The notes under the pieces: model-generated
Told to the model about the DNA's origin: nothing
The model's input: only the letters and a program-made list of their open reading frames with translations
Database searches by the model: none
Shown: in pieces, positions 1 through 12,660 of the stretch
Numbering within the stretch: position 1 is the first letter of the stretch
How the letters are laid out: every line of letters starts with the position of its first letter
DNA from: Undaria pinnatifida
Lineage: Eukaryota > Sar > Phaeophyceae > Laminariales > Alariaceae
Assembly (NCBI GenBank): GCA_012845835.1
Contig: JABAKD010000021.1
Location: forward strand, 7,647,006 to 7,711,005
Direction: 5' to 3'
Length of the DNA stretch: 64,000 nt
Translations under genes and position numbers: made by a program

Positions 1-471
1 GATCGGTATCTCCTCGTTTGAGGAGCTCGACCGGCCAGGTATTATACCTTTTTATGGCTAAAACTGTGCAACCCCTGAAGTGGGATGACTCTCACCCTCA
101 CCCGATCCGACCCGCGAACGGTAACCCGACCCGCGAAAAGCTCTGGATATGTTGTAACTGTCGGTACGTTGTTGTGTGCGATATTTTCGGGCGGCGGTGG
201 CGGACGCATGAAATGTATCATTCGGCTTCAGCGATCTCGAAAAGGGTCTCTCTTTTTTTTTCTGCGTCGTGCAAAATAAACAGTTGCATTCGCTCGTATT
301 AAACTAAAGACAATACAAAGGCAGCTTTGTTTCTGGCTTACCTGGTACAACTTAGCGATGCAGGTGGGGAGGGACATGGGAAAAAAAGTGGAAAGATGAT
401 ACAGAGACGGGATTGAAAAAATAAGGAGTCAATTCAGAATAAATCGAATGAACGATTATCCTTTCCCCCAC

Positions 472-3400
472 CTCTGCCTGCGGCCCTAGCCTCATCCAAA
501 AGAGAAGTTCCGTATCCCACCCTCACGCGGCCGGTGCTGGTCAGGGGCTCGAGCATGACCTTGCAAGCGTCCTTCATCGACTGCGACTCCTCCACCAGCC
601 GGACCTCGCTCAGCCTGCTACCTGTCCAAAGAAAACGCCGTGCCGCTTTGTGTTAGATCTACTCCAAGGGTATTAAACACGCCGTTTAGTTTTTGGCTTA
701 TTGTTTCTACTTGAAGGGTAGACAACACGCCGCTTATGCTTCAACCTAGCAGTGAGTATATCTATCCCCTTAAAGGGCATTTACTCTAAGCGAGTTGCTA
801 ATTTACACGGCTGCCAAAACAATAGGATCTCTTTTCCGAGCCGGGTGAAGTCGAGGGTCCTCCTGTAGAAATTCAGCGACGGACGGCGGCCCAGACTTAA
901 TACACTAGTTTTCGTGTGGGAGCTCCTAAACACGAGACTGACTCCTCCCAAAAAGGACGGCTCCTCACATATTTCGTGTGTAACGGTACGGTGTGTAACC
1001 GTGCGACGTGTAACGGTGCGGTGTGTAACGGTACGATGCGTAGAGGTTCTGCGTGCAACGGTTCGGTGTGTAACGGTTCGGCGTGTAACGGTTCGGTGTG
1101 TAACGGCACGGCACGCAATCTTCAACCGCTCGGTGTGTAATGGTAGGGTGTGTAACGGTAGGGTGTGTAACGGTAGGGCGTGTAACGGTAGGGTGTGTAA
1201 CGGTAGGGTGTGTAACGGTAGGGTGTGCGACGGTAGGGTGTGTAACGGTAAGGTGTGTAACGGTAGGGTGTGTAATGGTAGGGTATGTAACGGTAGGGTA
1301 TATAACGGTTCGGTATGGAACGGTACGACTGACTTAGCCGACCCGCAGCCGCTGGGAGGCCTTTCACCACAGACTGACTGCTGTGCACGATGATCTCAGA
1401 GCAAGCAGCAGCATCCGTTTTATCATCAAGATGCGAGGCAAATAATGGGAAACCGGGGGATGCATCCCGGATTCCTCCTGACGACCACAGTTCGCAACGG
1501 TACTGTGGATACGGTGTGTACCGGTAGGGTGTGCAACGGTACGGAGTGTAACGGTTCGGTATGAAACGGTTCGGTGCGTAACGGTACGGTGTGCAACGGA
1601 ATGGTGCGTGACGGTGTGTAACGGTTCAGTGCGTAACGGTTCGGTGTGTATCGGTACGGTGGGTAACGGCTCAGCGCGTATCGGTACGATGCGTAATGGT
1701 TGGTCTCGTAGCGGCACGGTACGAAACGGTATTTTATGTAACGATACGATGTGCAACGGTTCGGTGTGTAACGGTTCGATGTGGTGTGTAACGTTTCGGC
1801 GTGTAACGGTACGGTGTGTAACGGCACAACCTTTAACGGTACAGTATGGTGTGCAACGGTGCCGTGTGCTCGGTGCGGTGTGTAACGGTGCCATGAGTAC
1901 AGTGCGGTGTGCAAAGGTTCGGTGGGTATATAACCGTTCGGAGCGGAACAACTCAGTGCGTAACGGTACTGTATGTAACGGTACGGCATGCAACTGTATG
2001 ATACGTAACGGTTGGGTTCGGAACGGTAATGTGTGAAAATGGTACAGTATGTAGCCGTACGGAGTATAATGTTCTGTGTGTAACGATTAGCAGGTATGTG
2101 CCGGTACGATGTGTAACGGTACGATATGTAACGGGACGGTGGATGTGAAACGGTGTAACGGTACGGCGTTTTTCGGTTCGGTGTGTAACGGTTCGATGCG
2201 TAACCGAATTTGTTCGATGTTTACCGGCACGGTGTGCAACGTTACAGTGTGTAACGATAAAGTGCGAAACGCTGCGGTGTGTAACGGTACGTAGCGGTAA
2301 GGTGTATCAGGCATGACGGAACAGTGTGAAACAGTATGGTGCGTGACGGTAGTACAGGGTGTGGAACGGTAGGGTGTGTAACGGTGCGTAAAAGTAAGGC
2401 GTACACAGTAAGCTGTGTAACGCAACGGTGTGCAACGGCACGGTACGTAACGGTGCGATGTGCAACGGTACGGTTTGTAACAGTACGGTGTATGACGGTA
2501 TAATATGTAACGGTTCGATGTGAAATGGCACGGTGCGTAACTGTGCGGTATGGAACGGTTCGGTGCGTCATGGTACGGTGTATAACGGTTTGATGTGTAA
2601 TGGTTCAGTGTGTAACGGTTCGATATGTAACGGTACCGTACGTAACGGTTCAGCGTGTAGAGGTGCGGTGTGTAACGGTTCGGTGCGTAACGGAACGGTG
2701 TGCAACGGTACGGTCTGGAACTGTACGATATGTGGCGGCACGGTCTGCAATGGTACGGTGTGTAACGGTATGGTAAGTAACGATTCGGTGTGCCACGGTT
2801 CAATGTGAAACGGTACGCTCTGTAACGGTGCGATGTGTAACGGTGCGATGTGTATCGGTACGGTGTGCAACGGCACCGTGTGTAACGGTACGGTGTGTAA
2901 CGGTTCGGTGCGTAACGGAGCGGTGTGCAACGGTAACGTCTGTAACGGTGCGATGCGTAACGGCACCGTCTGTAACGGTGCGACGCGTAACGGTACGGTC
3001 TGTAACGGCACGGTGTGTAACGGTACGGTAAGTAACGGTTCGGTGTGTCACGGTTCAATGTGAAACGGTACGCGGTGTAACGGTTCGGTGCGCAACGGAG
3101 CGGTGTGCAACGGTAACGTCTGTAACGGTGCGATGCGTAACGGTACCGTCTGTAACGGTGCGATGCGTAACGGTACGGTCTGTAACGGTACGGTGTGTAA
3201 CGGTACGGTAAGTAACGGTTCAATGCGAAACGGTACGCGGTGTAACGGTTCGGTGCGGAACGGTTCGGTGTGTAACGGTACTATGTAACGGTTCGATGTG
3301 TAACGGTATGGTGTGTAACGGTACGGTGTGTAACGGTTCGGTGTGTAACGGTTCGGTGTGAAACGGGACAGTGTGTAACGGTACCGTAAGTAACGGTTCG

Positions 3401-6400
3401 GTGTGGCACCGTTTAATGTGAAACAGCACGCTGTGTAACCGTGCGATGTGTAACGGTGCGTTGTGTAACGATACGGTGTGCAACGGCACCGTGTGTAACG
3501 GTACGGTGTGTAACGGTACGCTGCGTAACGGTTCGGTGCGGGACGGTTCGGTGTGTAACGGTACTGTGTGTAACGGTTCGATGTGTAACGGTACGGTGTG
3601 TACGGTTCGGTGTGTAACGTTTCGGTGTGTAACGGTTTGGTGTGAAACGGGACAGTGTGCAATGGTTCGCGATGTAATTGTACGGTGTGCAACGGCAAGG
3701 TGTGTTGCGGTTCGGGGTGTAACAGTACAGTTTGCAACGGTAGTAGTCTGTAACAGTATGGTGCGCAACGGTTCGGAATGTAACGGTATTATGTGTTTCG
3801 GTGTGATAGCGTGCGCGCTGCACGCTGTGTAATGGTTCGGTGTGTAGCGTTTCGGCATGTAAAGCGTCAGTGTGTATCTGCATGGTGTGTAACAGTACAG
3901 TGTGTAACGGTTCGATGTGGAACGGTGAGATGTGGAACGGTGCGATGTGTAACGGTACGGTGTCGAACGGTGCGGTGTGTAACGGTACGGTGTGTACAAG
4001 TTGGGTGCATAACGGTTCGGTGTGAAACGATGCGGTTTGTAACGATACAGTGCACGGAATGTAACAGTTAAGTGTGTCATGGTACGGTTTGTAACGGTAC
4101 GGTACGAATGGTATGGCATGTAACGATTTGGTGTGCAAGACCTACTATTATGGGAAAAATTTGAAGATCATGTCTGGCGATAATTTTTGTAGTTTTGAGG
4201 CTCCAGAAATAACTGCATCAGAAATAAGGGGCGTCCATTATGGCTTGTGATTTTTGGAAAGTGGTTGTATTTTGAATTGGTAGGTCTTGTTTTGTCGTTT
4301 GCCTTTATTTTTGAAATCTAGCACGTGCACTATCGCCGGCGACGTTAGGTCACCACCGCCTCTGCTGTTGTCTCTGCTGCTGTGCTGCTGGTGTGGTGTG
4401 CCTGTGGTGGTTTCGATGGTGGTGGTGCTGCTGCTGTCGCGTTTGTGTGAGGACCAAGCTCTGTCTCGCACATAACAAGCGCGGTATGCTGTTGCAGGTG
4501 TGTTTGTGATTCTTTGTTGTGGGTGATGGGTCACGTGTACAGCAGACAGGTATCATACCAGGTACAGTATAGGCAGTGGTGGTATGTGATACTTGGTACG
4601 AGGTAGTATCCAAAAGTCAAATAATCCCAGTTCTGAGAGGTTGGAAGAGCTGTTATTTCTGACCTCAGAAATCACCAGACCCGCTGATTTCTGGCCTCGA
4701 TTATTTCTGAACGCAGAAACAACAATGATTTCTGGTCCCATAGTGGATGGTTTTATTTTTGGCGTCGGAGATCCCTGTTAAAGAGAGAAGCGATCGCTGA
4801 AAATGTTTCTCATAATAGTTGGTCTAAAGGTGTGTAACGGTACGGTGTGTAACGGTACGATATTTAACAGTACGGTATCTAACAGTACGGAATAACGGTA
4901 TGTTGTGTAACGTTACGGTATTTAACGGTACGGTTTCCAACGGTTCGGTGAGTATCGTTGCGGATTGTAACGGTTCGGTGTGTTAGGGTGTGCTATGGGA
5001 GGTGGGTACAACTGTGGGGGCGGGGGGGGGCGGGGTGGGGGGACCGGGGTAGCAGGGATTTGGCGGGGAGGGGGGGGGTGGATTGCTCTTTGTTCGACAA
5101 AAGGTTCGCTGGCTGTGGCCGACGCTCAATTTACTTTGGCCCATCCTCGATTTCGGTCGGCGTGGGATAAGGGTGCTTGGTCGGCCCTGCCGGCGGCAAA
5201 TTATAAGTTCTACCGAGGGAAAGTTCGGAGGACTCAGGTCTGGGTGGGATCACGCCTGGGTGGTATTAGGGTATCAAGCGGGAGCAGGGTTCAAGTGTAT
5301 GGTATGCATTGTGCGCGTGTCTTGACCAACGAAACGAAACATCCCGAACCATCCGTACTTGACCAATGAACGGGTTAACCAAATACCAGGTAGTAGTACG
5401 TTCTAACCAGTGCAGGGGGGGGGGGGGTAACGGTAGATGGTGTAACGGTGAACACATAACGCAATCACCTTCTCTCCAACGTTCTTATCCGTCCTCGTCC
5501 CCCACTGGAGTGGAAGAACGCCATCGGAAAACAGAAAACCAACCAAAATAACGCAGCAGTACATATAGCTGAAGTAGTACGCGTGGGCTGTGCAACGGTA
5601 GAGTGTGTACCGGTAAAACGCGGGACCATCAACTAGGGCGTGCAGCGGTAAAAGAGCGGCACAATCACCTTCTTCCCAGCGTTCTTGTCCATCCTCGTCC
5701 TCCACCGTGCCGCCCTCCATACCCCACACGTCCCACGCAGCTAGGGCGGTCGTGCCGGGCCCGCTGCCAAAGTCCAACACGCTGCTGGGATTGAGGTCTG
5801 GTAACTCATCCCTCAGCTCCTTCATCACCCTGCGTTTTGTTTTTAACGGATTTGCTTTTACGGTGGGATTTTCTACGATGGGATCGCGTATGACGTCTTT
5901 TTTACGATGGGACTTTTTACGATGGGATATTTCATGATAGGATTTTTGACAATGGGATTCTTGACGATGGATTTTTTTTAATGCAGTGTTTCACGATGGG
6001 ATTCTTCACGATAGGCTGTTCTTTAGGATGAGAACTTCCACGATGGGATTCTATTGACGATGGGATTTTCACGATGGGATATTTTTACGATGGAGCTTTT
6101 CGCGATGGGGTGTTTACGATGCGATTTTCTACGATTGCGCGCCGTTGTCCAAGCGCCGATAGCAGGTACTAGTTGGCGAGCACGGTGGGAACGAAGCTAC
6201 CAACCCCCCCCCTACCCCCCCTCCCTCCCCTCCTCACCTGTGCACTACGGTGTAGGCCGGCATCATGCGGTGGTACACGTACGCGAAGGTCTCAGCTGGC
6301 CCGTAAACCACGCGCTTTGTTCCCCCGCCCGCCGCACGACCACGAGATGGGACCTTCGCAAAGCTTGCTCCTTTCGCTCCGTCCGTCGTTGGTATAGGCC

Positions 6401-9400
6401 CGGCAGAAGGCGCCGGCTCTTCGAACCCTACGTCTACCGTACGGTAGTTACCCGCCTGTTGTGGAATTTTTATATCAAATGTTGTTGCAGTAGCAATAGC
6501 AGTATAGTACAGCAGTAGTATTATACGATAGTAGCCTCGCTGGGCATGGCTGCTGCTGTTACTGTTGCCGTTTGTTGTTATGGAAGAGTAGAAGTTGCTG
6601 TTGTAGGTAGCAGCAATAGCCTACCAGGTATACTATTAATAGTAGCGGTAGTGGTGCTTCTATTAGTCGTATTAGTAGTACTACCCGTGGCAGTGATATA
6701 GTGGTATGTAGGGTTAGGGTTATCAGTGGTATTTCATAGTTGCTGCTACTGTTGTTGCTGCTGTTGTGCAGATACACTCTTGGGGCTATCTGGTCTGAAA
6801 CCCGTACCAGCACAGAGCAGTTACGATAATTGCGAACGTCCATCACTGCATTACTTTCGAAAGTACCGTCCGTCACATCCCTATACTGATGCATTAGAAG
6901 TCTGTGTCCCCGACCGACCAGCGACTCACCGCCGAGTGCAGCGAAGCCTCCGTAGTCCTAAGGCGTTCGTGAGCTCTCCTCAGCTGTCCTAGCGACCTGG
7001 CGTCGAGCACCTGCGAAAAACAAGAGTTGGGCAAGCGTTGGGTAACCGTTAGATGTGCGTTGGGGAATCGTTGGGCAAGTGTTGGGTACCCGTTGAGTAC
7101 CCGTTGGTTAACCGATGGGTAACCGTTGGGTAATCGTTGGGAAATCGATGGGTAAGCGCTGGGAAACCGTTGGGCAACCGTTTGGTATGCGTTGGGTAAG
7201 CCTTAGGTACGTGTTGTGTACTCGTTGGGTAAGCGTTGGGTTGTCGTTGGGTAAGTGTATGCTAAGCGTTTGGGTAAGCGTTGGGAAACCGTTTGTTAAG
7301 CGTTGGGTGAAGCTCTAGGTACGTGTTGGGCACGGGTTAGGCAACCGTTGGGTAGCTATAGGGTAACCGCTCGGTAGCGATTGAGTAATAGTTGGTTGAT
7401 TTGGTTAACCGTCGGGTATCCGTTGGGTATCCGCTGGGTAACCGTTGGGCAGTCGCTGGGGAACTCCATGGGTCGGTCTGAGAAACGGGGAGAGGGGGGC
7501 GGTGGATGTTCAGGAAACAAGCAGTAACATTCGTGGGAATCTCACTGCAGTAGCTCTATACGTAGGCTATATGACGACAGGGATGTACTCCTAGAAACGA
7601 AGAAATACGTTTCCAGATATGGAACACACAAAAACAGCCTGCAGCACTACGCCCGTATAGGTAGAATTTCGAATCACTGGCCGTCTATAGTAGCTCACTT
7701 TATTGCTGGCCTCGGCCAAGACGGACGCGGAAATGTCCTGATCGTAAAAAGATATCCATAGGCTATAGGGGTATAGAAGTATTCGTGGAAATATAGAATT
7801 GTGGTTCTAGACATGGACCAAACCATAAACAAAGTAACGGATTACAGCACATAGCGTATCATGTGCCAGGTACCAGGTACCAGGTATGCTAAAGGGGTGC
7901 TCGTGGAAATGTATAATTCAGATTCTAGATATGGAACAAGCACGCAAAAAACAAAAAAACGGAACACACCATAAGATGTATTCATACGGTATCATGCCGC
8001 ATTGCTGGCTGTTTATAATATTAATAGCTCACCTTGTCTCTGGCTTCGAGCAAGCCGGGCGCGAATATATCCTGATCGTAGAAAGATAGCTTAGCTCGCG
8101 GAATCAAAAACGTCTTTCCAATATTGAGCACACCGCTCTCCTCCTCTTCGTTCTCTTCGCCGTCGTCATCTTCGTCCCCAAACTCCGCTGCGATTGAGAC
8201 GATTGTTCCCGAAGCAAGGACGAATCAAAAACACAAACAGCTCCATCAAATCACACCGAAACACATGTTGTACAATACCACGGACATACCACGGTGGGCG
8301 ATAGAGCAACTTCCTCGACATCGTCGATTAACAGGTGTTGACGTCTACTAATGGGTTTTGTCTACCACTAGGCTTTTCACCATATTTTGTTTTGTCCAAA
8401 TTGGTGCTGTCTAGGGTTGGTCAGTAGGGTTTGTAGCGATTTTTTCTAGGGCGCATGCTGCGGTAGAGGTGCACTTTTTTCTCTGGGGCTACTCACTCGA
8501 GGAGCTCTACACCAGGGTTATAATTTGTGTTTCAGCCCGTGGTGCGCAGCGCAGAGTTGCGCCCCCCGCAGGGGCCCCCGGAGGGCCCCCGGAGTCGAAA
8601 ACTTTGGGTGTGTGTGCATAAACTTACTCAAAATGCGCGTCTCATTCGTTCGTCTTGCAAAGAACACAGAAACAAGCACAGAGAGAACCTGCTGCACATA
8701 GCTGCAAGGATGGATGCCAGCGCGCAGGTCAACCCTGAGGCATCTTCGAGATGTTGGAATCAATTGATGCGCCCCCCTGTCACCGCGATTTTCGTATTAA
8801 CATTACCAAAGTAGCAGCCTGCAGCAACTCACCTACGCTGTCTCACATACTATACAACAGCTGCTGTACAACTGCTGTAAAACGCTACCATCGCAGCCTA
8901 AAACGAAATAGCTTGCTCGTTCGTTCCAGTGTTTGTTTCTTGCGCCTTGCAAAGGGCATCGTCGAAAATATTGGCAAGCCGCACATGTACTTGTTTTGGT
9001 AGTGCGCTAAGCCAATTTCTCAGGAAAATGGTGCAACTGCTCAACATTTCACCACCTTACTATAACCCTGCTCTACACCTTTCGTAACACCTTTCTTAAC
9101 ACCTTTCTTAACGCCTTTCTTGACCCAAAACCTGTTTTATTTTTCATGAAAAAAAAAGTGCTAATACATGTACATTATGAACAGCCCATGACCTGGGAAT
9201 ACCACGAAAAATATTGAAAAAAAGATCGAAATTCCGACGATCGTGGGTCAACACCTCGGGGGATTCAAAGGGAAAAATTGGCGAAAATATATTGACGATT
9301 CCGATTCCAGAATCTGCCACACCAAGCAGCCCGGGACGCCGGCAAGAGGGTGCGTTCACTGGTGTGTTCAAAGCGCAACGGTAGGGGGCTGACACACGCG

Positions 9401-11300
9401 CCGCATTCTCATACTATTAATAGTATAACATACACTGCTGCAAACTCTTCCTATCATAGACGGCTGATAACAGTAGCCTTCGCGGGACGTCTAGATTATT
9501 ATCTAGGATAAAGTATGGAAATTGTGGAATATATTGATGAATGAGTTTTGATGTGGTCGACCAAATTTTCAGCAAAAAAAGAAAATGTCGATTTTTTTCC
9601 GGACAAAGTTCTACTGGCAGGGTTTGGGTTGGGGGTCGGGGTTAGGGTTACGGTTAAGGTTATAGGGTCTAAAGTACTGTTTTGGGCAGTGTTGATATCT
9701 TCCGTTTGAACAATACTGGAAGCACACGTGGGCCAAACACAAATTCCCCGATTTCCATACTTTATCCTAAATAATAATCCAGAATTATCGTGAAGGCGGC
9801 TCATTAATAAGATCGCAAATCTCTTGTTTTTGGTCGATAAAAACGGGCCTCAAAGGGTTGTTTTTTCTTTCTCACGCTTCTACTTTCCAGCTTCTGGACA
9901 CGCCGTGGTCACAGGTGTCGTCCCTTCCCCCCCCCCGGTTCTTGCCTTCAATTTTTATCGCGCATAGTGTTCAGCAATCCCACTGCTCGTCGATTCTTCA
10001 TCAAGTGTTGCTGCTAACTCACGGTCTCGCGCTTTCCGCAAGTCAATTTGTGCACAAAAAAAAAAAATCCCGACGAATTTTATATGAGTATGCACTCGGC
10101 GGGGCTCGAACTCACGAAACTGACCTATACCTAAGGGGCCCCGTCGTTCAGAAACCATTTCGCCAAAAAATGGTATACCTTTATACCTTTATCGTAGCAC
10201 GAGTCCACGGTAGGGGCGCAGTACGCTTTGTCTAGATCTGTCTAAGCTTCGTCTAGGTTATGCTAGAGAGATATCCTAGCTCAAAGGATCAAAACTTCTT
10301 TGCCAATATCGAAAACACCGCTTCTCCCACAACGTTCTCTCCGTCGTCATCATCTCCGTCCCCAAAAGTCTGCTACAATTGAACCGTATCACACACCAGT
10401 GTCCTGGCTTAGTTCCGACGGAGCAGATACTCGATTGTGTCCAGGTTTTGACCGGGTTTTGTCTAGAAGGTCGTCTATATATTCGCCTTGGTTTTGCTAT
10501 ACACATGTCCTTTTTTATACCTGGCGGCATAAAAATATCTCGACAATATTAACAAGCACCGGCCTCTTACTCTTGATCCTCCCGATCCTCTTGACTCTAG
10601 ACCTTTATTATCATCGTCCTTGAAGTTCGCCGCGATGAAACCGATCGGACCGATTGGTCATACCCTAGTGAGCCCCCACGGAGCCGTGGCTCGCCTTTGT
10701 ACCTTAAATGCTTCAACTACAAAAGGTTTGTCTAGGTTTTGTCTACTCGGAAGGTGGTTATCAATAGTACGCAACGGACGTACCTCGGTCATTTTTCAAA
10801 TTAGGTTTGGAGAAAGGTATCGACCAGAAAACACCACCGCAGCAATTTCAAGTGGTATGATACATTTCACTATCCTGACGAGATTTCGAACAAAACTACC
10901 AAAAGAGATTGATTTGCCCTGGTTTTTCGAAAATACAAGAAAAATGTACTTTCTTACGTACTAATCCGTGAAAAATCAGCTAAAACAAGGGATTTCCGAC
11001 TGTCTGCAATAACAATACTACCAAATACTACCGTTCTCTTCTGCAAATAGTACCACTAATTCCTTAGGGACTGCAACCATGTCCGGGCCAAAAATACTCA
11101 GAAATAGTCGTGTGATATTGTTTACGGCCGTACAAGGGCTACTAGGTCAATCATCACTCACCGAGGCGCTGTGCGGCATCAGGTGGAATCGTATTGAGCC
11201 ATTCAAAAAATTCTGGGGTGCCGAGGTCCGCATTTCTCCACGCCTTTGCCCCCGAAACGCTGTTGCTGCTGTTGCTACTGCCGACGCCGCTGGTGATGCC
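472..11300 (-). CDS. METTL17/Rsm22-like mitochondrial ribosome assembly methyltransferase, partial (six exons, continues off left edge)
   Basis: I assembled exons 11300-11162, 8187-8033, 7010-6930, 6416-6238, 5829-5723 and 621-472. All have GT donors and AG acceptors, and the reading phases join exactly. The product has an acidic N-terminal part, then KRVVYGPAETFAYVYHR, then the SAM-binding motif SVLDFGSGPGTTALAA, then VRLVEESQSMKDA, which is the order seen in Rsm22/METTL17. Family members act in mitochondria on assembly of the small ribosomal subunit. The C-terminal half, with the cysteine cluster expected for the family, lies beyond the window. The acceptor at 6416 lacks a good pyrimidine tract and is the weakest junction. 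The N-terminus is not established, and no mitochondrial presequence was proved. The 5.1 kb intron 5722-622 holds the large 15-bp array. The SAM motif makes the assignment firm; the exact N-terminal exons are less so. Confidence 0.78.
965..4135. repeat. 3.2 kb minisatellite, 15-bp unit GTGTGTAACGGTACG
   Basis: About 200 imperfect copies of a 15-bp unit (consensus GTGTGTAACGGTACG, with common TTCG, GGCACG and TGCG variants) run almost without a break, interrupted only near 1330-1500. The sub-block 1135-1320 uses GTGTGTAACGGTAGG. Because 15 is a multiple of three and the unit rarely makes stops, long frames open on both strands, giving repetitive VCNGT-, PLHTE- and HRTVT-like peptides. I do not regard these as genes. 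The array lies in the last visible intron of the METTL17-like gene. Small outliers of the same unit occur at 4828-4985 and near 5430-5460. Confidence 0.95.
4828..4985. repeat. satellite outlier of the 15-bp TGTAACGGTACG array
   Basis: About ten degenerate copies of the same 15-bp unit are separated from the main array by 700 bp of unrelated sequence. That spacer (4140-4828) holds short foldbacks built on TTATTTCTGACCTCAGAAAT and a CTG-rich tract near 4360-4440. No gene is seen there. A G-rich tract follows at 5015-5080. Confidence 0.85.
5850..6140. repeat. degenerate ~15-bp array, ACGATGGGATTTTT
   Basis: Roughly eighteen imperfect copies of ACGATGGGA followed by a short T-rich spacer fill most of the intron between exons 6416-6238 and 5829-5723 of the METTL17-like gene. 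The unit is unrelated to the arrays in the neighbouring introns. Confidence 0.85.
7025..7465. repeat. 11-bp array, CGTTGGGTAAC
   Basis: About forty imperfect copies of an 11-bp unit (CGTTGGGTAAC/G) directly follow, in plus coordinates, the acceptor of exon 7010-6930. They occupy the adjacent end of intron 8032-7011 of the METTL17-like gene. Confidence 0.9.
7684..7752 (-). pseudogene. decayed copy of the 3' end of METTL17-like exon 8187-8033, donor included
   Basis: The minus strand repeats the exon end and its donor. The pattern GATCAG-GACAT-TTC-GCG-CC followed by AATAAA then GTGAGC parallels 8033-8100. It lies downstream of the exon in the same intron, with many substitutions and broken coding sense. 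Confidence 0.75.
10128..10212 (-). mobile_element. terminal fragment of MITE family A
   Basis: Read on the minus strand it has the family head: an inverted-repeat-like GTGCTACGATAAAGGTA, a spacer, then GAACGACGGGGCCCCTT. It matches the 5' end of the fuller copies at 36892 and 56585. Confidence 0.65.
10258..10378 (-). pseudogene. decayed copy of the 5' part of METTL17-like exon 8187-8033, acceptor included
   Basis: The minus strand matches the exon from the acceptor region (CAATTGTAGCAG against CAATCGCAG) through the acidic segment (GGGGACGGAGATGATGACGG) and on to the AATATTGG region. It lies 2.1 kb upstream of the real exon, in the preceding intron. Coding sense is lost through indels. A fainter echo lies at 10540-10630. 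Confidence 0.75.
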
Positions 11301-11544
11301 CTGCTCAGAGCGGGGAAAGGTGTGGCACCACACGGCGCAAAATACGACCACGGCAACGACATCACGATGGTTTTGCAGGAGGGAAGGCGTTACTGGCATG
11401 GTATCCTTTCTCATTAGTACCTGTATTTATTTGCATTCCGACAATGTGCATGCAGTATACAAATGATCCCAGCTGCCCTGCTGAGAGGGGTGGAACCTGC
11501 AGCACATGACCCAAACGACGACGATAGGATACAGGGGAAAACAT

Positions 11545-11715
11545 GGCACGATGCGAGTCGACGAGCAAGCAAGGGCTGAAGTCTTCTCGCGATAAAATGA
11601 AGGCGCGTATCGTAGTGCGGAGGGGGGAAAAGAGCCTCCTTAGTGACCCCGGGTCCGAGTTGCGTCCAGGGAGGGAGAGGGAGAAAGAAAAGGCGCATAT
11701 ATAACAGAAGGGACG
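11545..11715 (+). mobile_element. SINE body, 5'-truncated
   Basis: This shares with the SINE copies at 42161 and 63351 the segments GAGTCGACGAG, GGGCTGAAGTCTTCTCGC, ATAAAATGAAGGC and the GAG-rich tail. The tRNA-derived head is absent, as expected for a 5'-truncated retroposed copy. Confidence 0.7.
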
Positions 11716-12229
11716 GCATGGCATGATGATACTGTCATTGTATGCGAGATACGGACGTTCGAACGAACTGTCATGGTATGCGAGATGCGGACGTTCGAAC
11801 GAACAAGCCGTGACACGCCAGTAAACGCAGGGTTTTGAAGGGTTCAGCAAACTACGTTCTGTGTAGACAAGCTGATGTATACCATAACCGCTTCATCTCG
11901 ATGATGCTGCCAGGCTGATACCTGATATAGCTGGTTGCACTGGTTGCCGGCAGGCTGACACCTGCTATAAGCTGTTTGTACTGGTATATACCTTGACAGA
12001 GAGTAAATTAGTATATCGCAGTACAGACGTTGAAGCTGCCTGGACTGACGGCTTCATATTTAGTCAACCGCCTTGCCACACAGTACTAAACCCAAAATAT
12101 CCTATTGAGTTGTGCTTCACTACAAATATCCTGAAATACAGTACCTCGGTACAGTACTTGATACCACATCGTGCGTGGCACGGTGTGCTGGTGTTGTACG
12201 GTACTGGCGTGTTGTGAACTTTCAGCTTA

Positions 12230-12356
12230 CCGGCTGTAGGAGCTTGGCCGAGCGTGTGCTACTGAATAACTCAACAACCGGCGTCGCAAAAGGCCGTACT
12301 TTCACTATACGCGGTGTTTCAACCGTGAGCCCTACGTACCGAGTAATGGGTATGAT
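12230..12356 (-). CDS. possible further upstream exon of the METTL17/Rsm22-like gene
   Basis: On the minus strand an open stretch with no ATG ends at a good donor (CAGCCG then GTAAGC, donor at 12229-12228) in phase 0, which would join the exon starting at 11300. It encodes a basic, hydroxylated segment including PFATPVVELFSSTRSAKLL, which would suit a mitochondrial targeting region. The upstream acceptor is not clear, and no start codon was found. This is a guess from phase and composition only. Confidence 0.25.
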
Positions 12357-12570
12357 AGGCTACCGGCCCTTTTATAAGAGGTCCACAAGGCCTCAGCGCC
12401 AAAAAAAATGGGGAAACAAGAAATTCGACAGCTTTTATACCGAATTGAGAGTAGGAAACACTCTTTCTCAAATAAGAAATACAGCCTAAAACTAGTTTTA
12501 TCTCGATTTCTTATCACAGGCTCGGTACTGTATAGTACCAGGTACCTGTTATAATAGTACCTGGTTCAAA

Positions 12571-12660
12571 TTAACCCCTTTACAACTGGAAACCCGTTTT
12601 TGGGGACGAAATTACTTGGATTTAGTATAGGGAGGGGTTCGGGGGCCCTAAAGGGGTTAA
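12571..12660. mobile_element. MITE family B, 90 bp with TTAA termini
   Basis: The element begins TTAACCCCTTTACAACTGG and ends CCCTAAAGGGGTTAA, so it has inverted termini ending in TTAA. Relatives lie at 37798-37880, 45224-45311 (inverted) and, degenerate, at 53969-54045. TTAA ends are typical of piggyBac-type elements; no transposase is present. Confidence 0.75.

Noticed and set aside
897..4138. Many long open frames on both strands with HRTVT-, PLHTE- or NRYTPYRYTP-like repeats
   Set aside because: They are by-products of a 15-bp stop-poor repeat inside an intron; there are no start context, splice or family signals.
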